Below the pieces are notes generated by a model, which was not told the DNA's origin, ran no database searches, and saw nothing but the letters and a program-made list of their open reading frames with translations. DNA of 41,352 nt from Rhodospirillaceae bacterium (GTDB lineage Bacteria > Pseudomonadota > Alphaproteobacteria > Thalassobaculales > Thalassobaculaceae): positions 1-41,352 of the forward strand of contig JABIRP010000214.1 in NCBI GenBank assembly GCA_018699735.1, given 5' to 3'. Position numbers and translations under genes: made by a program. Within the stretch, counting starts at the first letter, position 1. Every line of letters starts with the position of its first letter. This document shows, piece by piece, positions 35,325 to 41,352 of the stretch.

Positions 35325-36682
35325 TTTGCAGCTACCCCGCCCTTCGCCTCGGCCCGAAGTCGATCCCGTAATTGCTCGTCCGGTTGCGGCATCAGGAGCA
35401 TGCCGGCCACAGCGGGAACGAGGTCCGAGACGACGATCGTCTCGCCGGAGGTAATGCCAACGTCTATTACTGCAATATCGCCCTGGACCAACCCTACAGT
35501 CACCGGCCGAAGCGCCAGCCGGCTATCGGAGTCCAAAATATAGACATTCCCGTCATGCAATGCCGAGCGCGGCACGACGATCTGACCGGCTTTGGCGCGG
35601 GTACGGATCTCTATTTCTACAAACATCCCCTTGGCGAGCGGTGGTCGTTGTCCTGGTTGCGCCTTAGCATAAGCCCCTTCGACTGTGACGATGGCCCCGA
35701 TGGTGCGGGTTTTCGGGTCGACCGCGTCGCTGATCCGGGCGAAACGGGCGGGCCATTCCACAGTTTCGTCAGCAGCGCGCAGTCGAACTGTCGCCTCGAA
35801 ACCGATTGTCTTGACGATTCGTGATAAGTTCGCGGCGGCGACGCCGACCGGAACCTGGCCATCGGCGCTGGCGTGAATCATAGCGCGAAATTGCGATATC
35901 GGGATCTGGGCTTCGACCTCTGCAACGTCCAGGCTGTCCGCCGTTACCAATGTCCCACCTAGTTGGGCGAATTGCTCGACTTCGACCGAAACCACTCCGA
36001 TCCTCGCCTCGAATGGTAGGATAATGTGCGTACGCGAGAGGTCGAGTTTGGCCGAGTCATGTTGCGCCCGATAGACGGCGATCTGCTCTTGCTGCACGGC
36101 GCGTTGGGTCGGCAGAAGCCTGATTTTATTTTTCAGATCCTGGACCAGTTTGAGTTGTGAGAGCGTGTCGCGTTGAGCAGTCTCATACGAGGTCTTCGCC
36201 ACGGTTCCACGCCCGAGTAGGGCTTTCTTGCGCTTCACGTCCGCCTCGCGAAGCTTCAATCCGCGTCTTTCGATTTCCAGCAGGTCGGTGGTGTTAGTTT
36301 CCGTAACCTTCAATTCGACCAACTTGGCCTCGGCCGAGCGGATATTGGCGGTCGCCTGAGCGACGGCAAGTTCAAAATCTACTGGAGATATGCGCAGAAT
36401 TTCCGTACCGGCCGGCAGGATCGCACCCTTCTTGAGTCCCGGATGGACATAAACCACCTCGCCCGCAACTTGAGCGATGGCGCTCCAGACGGTGCCTGGG
36501 TAGACGCTGCCGTAGCCCGTGACACGCGGAACCAGCATGACCTGATCGGCGGTGATCGTGCGGACCGCTCGGGGACGCTCCTGCGGAGGTTTGCGCTCTG
36601 GAGCCGACCATCCCCCAATCATGAAGGCGAGAACCGCAACACCGATGAGTATCGGAGGGATGATCAGCAGTTTTTTTTTCAA
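35321..36682 (-). CDS. Membrane fusion protein of the RND pump (HlyD/AcrA type)
   Basis: A 453-aa periplasmic adaptor. The short lead KKKLLIIPPILIGVAVLAFM is a membrane anchor. Then come VYPGTVWSAIAQVAGEVVYVHPGLKKGA (lipoyl-type half), a long alpha-hairpin of about 100 residues from about residue 105, and a beta-barrel half. The start is TTG 36682, with GGAG 8 nt upstream; no ATG is in frame nearby. It starts inside the stop codon of a short upstream frame (TTGA). It should link the pump at 32238-35324 to an outer-membrane channel. Confidence 0.9.
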   Translation of the reverse strand: MKKKLLIIPPILIGVAVLAFMIGGWSAPERKPPQERPRAVRTITADQVMLVPRVTGYGSVYPGTVWSAIAQVAGEVVYVHPGLKKGAILPAGTEILRISPVDFELAVAQATANIRSAEAKLVELKVTETNTTDLLEIERRGLKLREADVKRKKALLGRGTVAKTSYETAQRDTLSQLKLVQDLKNKIRLLPTQRAVQQEQIAVYRAQHDSAKLDLSRTHIILPFEARIGVVSVEVEQFAQLGGTLVTADSLDVAEVEAQIPISQFRAMIHASADGQVPVGVAAANLSRIVKTIGFEATVRLRAADETVEWPARFARISDAVDPKTRTIGAIVTVEGAYAKAQPGQRPPLAKGMFVEIEIRTRAKAGQIVVPRSALHDGNVYILDSDSRLALRPVTVGLVQGDIAVIDVGITSGETIVVSDLVPAVAGMLLMPQPDEQLRDRLRAEAKGGVAAK

Positions 36683-36897
36683 CGTCCGAACTCCATTCGA
36701 CGCAATTCATGACCTACAATCGGTTGGCGGCTGCGTGGACTTTTCGACCCTGAGAGAAACGCGTCCATCAAGACGAAGGCCTCTGTCATCTTCACGCCAG
36801 CCACAACCGCGTCGGCGTCCGGGGTCCCGGACGCCTCGCACAGCTCAATGCCGCAGTCGCAACTTACAGCGTTCGAAAAATTATCACCTCGGTCCAA
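36679..36897 (-). CDS. Short hypothetical frame upstream of the RND operon (72 aa)
   Basis: A 72-codon frame whose stop overlaps the TTG of the fusion-protein gene (TTGA), as coupled genes do. It contains SCDCGIELCEASGTPDADAV and a charged tail, with no recognised domain. Its own start would be TTG. It may be a leader or a chance frame in the 380-bp gap (36683-37062), where nothing else is recognised. Low confidence. Confidence 0.28.
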   Translation of the reverse strand: MDRGDNFSNAVSCDCGIELCEASGTPDADAVVAGVKMTEAFVLMDAFLSGSKSPRSRQPIVGHELRRMEFGR

Positions 36898-37062
36898 TCA
36901 AGGCTATGAACTTCCCCTTTCGGTAATTCGGAGACAATGAAACGGTGTAGTTCAAAATCTACTGCTGAATGAACTTCGAATTTCATTCTCGCTGTCAATA
37001 TCTCCGAGATCTACCAATAAGTGACCTAAACTCATGTTCGCCGGTCGGCTTGGTGCCTGGCT

Positions 37063-37401
37063 TCAATCGCCAGCGTGCCCTCGCAGTAACAAAACTGGTT
37101 TACCATGCGGCGTCGCCTCGTAGGCTGAGCGCCACGGGTCCATCGTCTCGCTTATTTCCGTAGTCTCTACCGGGAGAACAGACATCAGCGCGTCACCGAC
37201 AGCCAGAAAATATTCCTCCACCGTGTCGTCGGCGCTTGCTGATTGGCGACGTATAATTGATGCGCCGAGCGGCGCCGCCCAAATGTCGACCTTGATCACT
37301 CCACTTTCGATCAGGACCTGAAACATTGCATAAATCTGTGCCTGCCAGGGTGCGTCAAATGCCGGAGCCAACGGCCCGTCCGCCCTACTTGCCGGCTTCA
37401 A
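37063..37401 (-). CDS. Nitrile hydratase accessory/activator protein
   Basis: A small protein of about 112 aa that resembles the accessory proteins helping cobalt insertion and maturation of nitrile hydratase. It has FDAPWQAQIYAMFQVLIESGVIKVDIWAAPLGASI, matching the family pattern FxAPWxAxxFAL...G...W..WA..L. The start is probably TTG 37401, overlapping the end of the beta-subunit gene by 17 nt; the frame continues further upstream to 37527. It is the only member of this operon that still looks intact. With both subunits broken it probably has no client protein. Confidence 0.7.
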   Translation of the reverse strand: MKPASRADGPLAPAFDAPWQAQIYAMFQVLIESGVIKVDIWAAPLGASIIRRQSASADDTVEEYFLAVGDALMSVLPVETTEISETMDPWRSAYEATPHGKPVLLLRGHAGD

Positions 37402-38047
37402 GGTGTCTCTCCCAAAGATCAAGGTGAACTCGGTCCGGCGACCCCGTTCGTTCCGGGAATATCTCGCTGAGCTGAAAACAGACGGTGTAGAGTGGTTCGA
37501 CGAAGGTCTCATTTTGCGCCGACGCATCTGCTATGACATGCGCTCCGTGATAGCCTACAATCTGACCACAATGGCCCCGAACATACCCTGGAAGTCTGCA
37601 GTGCCCAGTTGGGCTCATCAGGCGCGCCCGCACAGTGTCACCAACTATGTAGTTTGGAACGCCATCATAAGGCCGTTCAAACGACGATCCTGCAAGTTTG
37701 GCGGCCGCCACTTTTTCCGGAGGCATCGGCTCTGGCAGACTGATCGGCCTCGTGCCATTGGATGATCCACTAGCAAGCTCATCAATAGTGATTACACCTG
37801 ATCCAATGAGCATGCAGGCGTAGGCTTTATACCACTGATCAAAATAGGGTCGCGTAAGGTAGAGGACCGGGTCTTCATGTTCGCGAGTGTGTCAAAACTG
37901 GTCGGAATTCCAATCCGCAGGACGTGAGATGGCACGTGCGACTCCAAGCATCCGCCCCTCCCACGTCTCTTTAAAAGGTGGGTCGTCAGGCGTGACCTTG
38001 ATCGACCCGAACCCGAATTTGCCGCCGGCATCGTGAATACCGTCCAT
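37385..38047 (-). pseudogene. Nitrile hydratase beta subunit, interrupted by an in-frame TGA
   Basis: The frame begins MDGIHDAGGKFGFGSI (compare the family start MNGIHDxGGxxGFG). It goes on to a C-terminal SH3-like half with YIVGDTVRARLMSPTGHCRLPGYVRG and HLDLWERHLEAGK. Codon 52 is TGA (37894-37892). It lies in WNSDQF-stop-HTREHEDPVLYL, where homologues usually have an ordinary residue, for example Arg (a CGA to TGA change would explain it). The rest remains in the same frame to TAG 37385, and total length (220 codons) is normal. A shorter product from ATG 37813 would lack the N-terminal half. The start follows the alpha-subunit stop by 1 nt. Confidence 0.83.
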
Positions 38048-38048
38048 G

Positions 38049-38704
38049 TCACAACACTCCGGGTTTTAGCGTCAGGTTGCGGTCGGTCCCTATCATACTG
38101 TTACGCGTTACCAATTCCGCTAGCGGTGTTTCATCGAGGTGATCGCTGCCGACAGGTCGTTGGGGTAGCACGAGGTACCTTAGCTCAGCGGTACTGTCCC
38201 AAACGTCAACACGCACATCGTCTGTCAGCAAAACGTCAAACTCTGCAAGGACACCACGGGGGTCACGAACCGCACGGGATCGATAGGATTCCAACTTGTA
38301 CCAGGATGGTTGAATGCCCAGGAGTCCATGAGGGTAGCAAGAACAAGGTGTGCAGACGACGAGATGGTGAACTACGGGCGTGTTCTCAACGACCTTCAAG
38401 TCGCCGAGCGCCCAACCTGAGAGCTCCATCTCTTTTATCGCCGCCGAGCCATCGGCGAGCAGGTGTTTGCGAAAATCATGGTCGCACCACGCTCGCGCGA
38501 CTACTTTGGCGCCAACCTTCGGCCCAATCTCGTCACTATAGACTTCAATCCAGGCATCGACGGTGGCGCTATCAAGCAAGCCTTTCTCGACCAAAAGCGT
38601 CCAAGCGCTTTGACTCTTAACGCTGGTTCCTCCGGGACATGGGAATGAGCCTCTGGATGAAGGTGTGCGGTGTTTTTGTGGGCGCAAAAAGCAAAGATAG
38701 GCAA
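38049..38704 (-). pseudogene. Nitrile hydratase alpha subunit, frameshifted near its N-terminus
   Basis: This is the metal-binding subunit that hydrates nitriles to amides. The claw motif is VCTPCSCYP; the Thr after the first Cys indicates the cobalt type. It is followed by GLLGIQPSWYKLESYRSRAVRDPRGVLAEF and VWDSTAELRYLVLPQRP. The family N-terminus appears in a different frame (HPEAHSHVPEEPALRVKAL). It joins the main frame (TLLVEKGLLDSATVDAW) near base 38600, where one base seems to be missing. No good start codon is found; TTG 38704 is the best guess. Both subunit genes are thus damaged. Confidence 0.82.
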
Positions 38705-38807
38705 TGCTCGTAATCTGCTGCAACCGATCCATGACTGGTTCACCGAAGGTTTTGATACAACGGATTGGATTGACGCCAAGGCCTTGCTGGATTCGCTGAC
38801 ACCTTGA
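38661..38807 (+). pseudogene. C-terminal fragment of an adenylate-cyclase/AAA-ATPase-type gene
   Basis: A 48-codon frame contains NARNLLQPIHDWFTEGFDTTDWIDAKALLDSL and ends at TGA 38805-38807. The WFTEGFDTxDxxxAKALL pattern is the C-terminal signature of large class III adenylate/guanylate cyclase-like ATPases (TPR type). The rest of that gene is missing. It overlaps the N-terminal end of the nitrile hydratase alpha relic on the other strand, which marks a rearrangement boundary. Confidence 0.6.
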
Positions 38808-39348
38808 TCAAGATCGATGGCTTATCAGCCGGTCGACCGAGGACAAATACCGCTCAGAGGCCAACAGATGCCCGTTCTTGGTCGCTAACGGACACTTGCC
38901 CGGATCGACAGTTTATCCGCTCTTGAACAGCGTTCGGTCGCTCAGATTGATAAATTTCAGTAGCTATTTTGAGTCGACGAGGAGCCGTTCGATTATGACG
39001 TCTGGAAACTGAGACGTTTACGTCGTCGACGATCAGGCCCGCTACTGGATGGATATCCGACATTGCAATCGCCAATCAGGTTGTCGCTGATTTGCCGATA
39101 GTGTTGATAAAGTCGTAGTTGATGGTGACCGGATGGTCTGTGTTCGACCCAACTCGGAAGTCCAAGATCGCTTAAATAGACAGCTGAAAAAGAGGTATAT
39201 AGACTGACCGCCGCAAGCGAAATCTTGGATGAAGAACATACTTGAACGCACCAGCAAACGTCGGCTTGCTTAATTTTTGGATGCTGGTAGCGGTAATGGC
39301 ACCATCTTCAAGGCTATTGCAAATGGCAAAGACAAGGGGGGATAACGA
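38808..39348. other. Decayed stretch of about 540 bp
   Basis: No intact gene. A plus-strand frame from 39013 to TGA 39205-39207 reads protein-like on both sides of one internal stop (VYVVDDQARYWMDIRHC, then DKVVVDGDRMVCVRPN). This suggests another unidentified relic. GGGGGGATAACGA before 39349 is the ribosome region of the next gene. Confidence 0.4.
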
Positions 39349-39651
39349 ATGAAAGCTTATCTTGTTGGATTTTTCCAAATCACCGATCATGAAAAATACC
39401 ATTCGGATTATGTTGAGCCTACCCTATCGCTAATTGCAAAGCATGGCGGAAAACCCCTAATTATCGCAGATGAATGCATGATGAAGGAAGGGAAGCTACC
39501 AGACGGAAGGTTCGTTGTTATCGAATTTCCTGACATGAAGGCGGCCGACGCATTCTATGGCGACCCGGACTATCAGCCTCTCAAGCCGGTGCGCCAGGCA
39601 TTGACTCAATCGGTCTTGGCATTCGTGCAAGGGATCGATTCGCCCCACTAA
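39349..39651 (+). CDS. DUF1330-family protein
   Basis: A 100-aa protein matching the DUF1330 (ferredoxin-like dimeric alpha-beta barrel) family. The pattern is MKAYLVGFFQITDHEKYHSDY, then IAKHGGKPLIIAD and DGRFVVIEFPDMKAADAFY followed by DPDYQPLKPVRQ. Such proteins are usually small, cytoplasmic and of unknown enzymology, possibly binding small acids. ATG 39349 has GGGGGG 7 nt upstream. It stands alone between decayed DNA and tRNA-Lys. Confidence 0.87.
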   Translation: MKAYLVGFFQITDHEKYHSDYVEPTLSLIAKHGGKPLIIADECMMKEGKLPDGRFVVIEFPDMKAADAFYGDPDYQPLKPVRQALTQSVLAFVQGIDSPH

Positions 39652-39969
39652 TAATCAATAATCAACTTCATGGACTTCTGTTTTTGGCACTTAGCGGCCG
39701 CTCGTATGGATTTGCAAGTTGTCCGCTCTTGATCTGAGTTCAGCCGTTCGAATCGATGATTTGAGCATCGACACTCATTCAGCGTTGAGCCGTTCGACAT
39801 CGACGTCTAGAGCCCACGTGACAGCGGACGCGGCGATCTGGCCGGCGCAATGGCACAATCGTGTGAGGCTCGCCTACGGGCCTCTGGATAAGCTTCAGCG
39901 TTTCACTAATATTATTCGGCTCGGCAATCGATCAAACCGCATTCCCGCCGCTTACATAGTGCTTACATA
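39652..39969. other. Intergenic stretch, nothing recognised
   Basis: About 320 bp between the DUF1330 gene and the tRNA terminator. The one open frame (39719-39970) has composition and repeats (SRSTSTSRAH) unlike a protein-coding gene. No RNA or element is evident. Confidence 0.4.
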
Positions 39970-40006
39970 AAAAACAAAAGGCTCAGCCATTTCGAGCTAA
40001 GCCTTT
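39970..40006 (-). terminator. Rho-independent terminator of tRNA-Lys
   Basis: On the minus strand the arms AAAGGCT (40006-40000) and AGCCTTT (39983-39977) enclose a loop with further AGC/GCT pairing. A T-rich tail (TTGTTTTTT) follows. It lies 8 nt after the tRNA 3' end. Confidence 0.8.
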
Positions 40007-40014
40007 GAAATATT

Positions 40015-40090
<76 letters not shown>

Positions 40091-40230
40091 GCGCCTTATG
40101 GCGAGGGGAGCTAGATAGCGAAATCCGTTGGTCATGGCAAGCGCGAATGGGGCCGACGGACAGCCTGTCTGCGTCTGGTCGCTTCGACACCTCCGCTTCG
40201 TCTCCGCTTCGCCTCGGCCGCGCCTTGCGG

Positions 40231-41352
40231 TCACGGGTCTTCATCTACCCCCTGGCGACTTATTTCGATGTCCCGGTGGACAAACACATTGATCAATAGG
40301 CCGAAACCTAGCATCGCGGTCAGCATTGCCGTACCACCGTAGGAGATTAACGGCAGCGGCACGCCGACCACCGGGATCAGCCCCATCACCATGGCGATAT
40401 TGATGAACAGATAGAGGAACAAAGTCGTCGTGACACCCATCGCCACCAGGCGCCCGAACTGACTACTCGAGCGCAAAGCAATCGCGAAGCCATAGACCAA
40501 TGCCAAGGTATAAAGGCCGAGCAATCCAATCCCGCCGACCAGGCCGAATTCCTCGGCCAACATGGTGAAAATGAAGTCGGTTTGTTTTTCTGGGAGGAAG
40601 TTCAAATGGCTCTGGCTGCCCTGCAAGAAGCCCTTGCCGAACACCCCCCCAGAGCCGAGCGCGATTTTCGACTGCAGAATATGATACCCAGAGCCCAACG
40701 GGTCGCTCTCTGGATCCAAGAACGTCAAGATCCGCTTCTTCTGATACTCGCGCAGGAAGCCCCAAGCGATCGGCACCGACCCTACAGCCGCCACTGCCAA
40801 CGTGGCGAACTTCCAGAACCGCACACCGGCGACCCAGAATATGGCCCCCGCCCCCATCAGCATCATGCCAGCGGTCCCCAGGTCAGGTTGGCGCAAGACC
40901 AGTACGACCGGCGCCCCAATCATGGCGAGCGGAATCAACAGATAATGTGGTCGGCCGATCTCTTCGTGTGTCAGACCATGGAAGTACCTTGCCAAGGCGA
41001 GGACTAGGGCCAGCTTCATCACTTCCGATGGCTGGAGCTGGAAAAACCCAAAGTCGACCCAGCGCTGGGCACCCATGCCGATCTCGCCGGCAATCTCAAC
41101 CGCGACCAGCAGCGCAAAGGCGGTGAGGTAACCGGCGTAGGCCCAGCGCATCAAAAATCGCAGGTCGACCAGCGCCAGACCAATCATCAACACCGCACCT
41201 CCAGCGAACCGGATCGCCTGGCGGTAAGCCCAGGGGCTCCAATTGCCATTGGCCGCGGAATACAGCATCGCAAAGCCAATGCCCGCGATGGCGGTAATCA
41301 GCAGCACCAATCCCCAATTCATATCGCGCAGTTTCTGCCCGACGGTCAGTTC
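40231..41352 (-). CDS. rodA: RodA-type peptidoglycan glycosyltransferase (partial at window edge)
   Basis: A SEDS-family polytopic membrane protein that polymerises glycan strands for cell elongation with a class B penicillin-binding protein. The C-terminal signature GLIPVVGVPLPLISYGGTAM is exact. QRWVDFGFFQLQPSEVMKLALVLALARYF, LRQPDLGTAG and GSQSHLNFLPEKQTDFIFTMLAEEFG are typical of RodA rather than FtsW. The frame is open through the window end (ELTVGQKLRDMNWGLV), and family proteins begin before MNWGL. The 5' end therefore lies outside the window; ATG 41322 would give a shortened 363-aa form. The 140-bp gap to the tRNA shows nothing except a 10-bp direct repeat. Confidence 0.95.
   Translation of the reverse strand, partial: ELTVGQKLRDMNWGLVLLITAIAGIGFAMLYSAANGNWSPWAYRQAIRFAGGAVLMIGLALVDLRFLMRWAYAGYLTAFALLVAVEIAGEIGMGAQRWVDFGFFQLQPSEVMKLALVLALARYFHGLTHEEIGRPHYLLIPLAMIGAPVVLVLRQPDLGTAGMMLMGAGAIFWVAGVRFWKFATLAVAAVGSVPIAWGFLREYQKKRILTFLDPESDPLGSGYHILQSKIALGSGGVFGKGFLQGSQSHLNFLPEKQTDFIFTMLAEEFGLVGGIGLLGLYTLALVYGFAIALRSSSQFGRLVAMGVTTTLFLYLFINIAMVMGLIPVVGVPLPLISYGGTAMLTAMLGFGLLINVFVHRDIEISRQGVDEDP

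Noticed and set aside
40191-40211. Direct repeat of CTCCGCTTCG (two copies, 1 nt apart) near the rodA end
   Set aside because: Too short and low in complexity to support an element; no further copies nearby.

Overview
The window looks like chromosomal DNA of an alphaproteobacterium, perhaps a Rhodospirillales-like lineage. The reasons are a moderately high G+C content, a RodA of alphaproteobacterial type beside a tRNA-Lys, an OxyR/catalase pair, ABC uptake genes mixed with catabolic oxidoreductases, and frequent ATGA/GTGA overlaps within operons. The species cannot be named from the sequence alone.

Layout. (1) 1-3302 is a worn accessory segment. It holds one intact IlvD/Edd-family dehydratase (623-2491) between two decayed C-terminal ends of tyrosine recombinases that share a 49-bp direct repeat, plus a 15-bp perfect hairpin. 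(2) 3303-10838, minus strand, is a tight six-gene operon. Read 5' to 3' it encodes an acyl-CoA dehydrogenase, a TIM-barrel amidohydrolase, a PaaK-type CoA ligase, an NrfD-type membrane anchor, a molybdopterin oxidoreductase and a four-cluster ferredoxin subunit. The last three have the composition of the phenylacetyl-CoA:acceptor oxidoreductase (PadBCD) type. (3) 11032-24405, plus strand, diverges from it around a perfect GGTATA-N4-TATACC palindrome. It encodes a TauD-type dioxygenase, a DUF2848 protein, a complete peptide/opine-type ABC importer, a DgcA/TMADH-like flavoprotein, a carboxymuconolactone-decarboxylase-like protein, a GMC oxidoreductase with a ferredoxin-like cysteine motif and a small partner, a SAM methyltransferase and a 100-aa protein of unknown function. 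(4) 24376-28943 holds two alpha/beta-hydrolase-fold proteins lacking the canonical nucleophile and histidine, an AtzE/AtzG-like amidase pair and an M29/NicX-like metalloprotein. (5) 29536-32025 is a divergent oxyR-catalase pair. (6) 32238-36682 is an RND efflux pump with its membrane-fusion protein. (7) 37063-38807 is a decayed nitrile hydratase operon (alpha frameshifted, beta with an in-frame TGA, accessory gene still open) that abuts a fragment of a class III adenylate-cyclase-like gene. (8) 39349-41352 has a DUF1330 protein, tRNA-Lys(CTT) with a terminator, and rodA running off the window.

Reading the parts together: 3.3-28.9 kb resembles one uptake-and-degradation island. Its substrate could be an N-containing or N-methylated small molecule. 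It would enter through the ABC importer and be hydroxylated, demethylated or oxidised by the dioxygenase, the DgcA-like flavoprotein and the GMC enzyme. It would then be cleaved by the amidase and hydrolases, activated to a CoA thioester and oxidised at the membrane by the Mo complex. This pathway is inference; the substrate is unknown. The recurring loss of canonical catalytic residues in several of its enzymes, and the absence of a dedicated regulator in the window, make it the best candidate here for an undescribed system.
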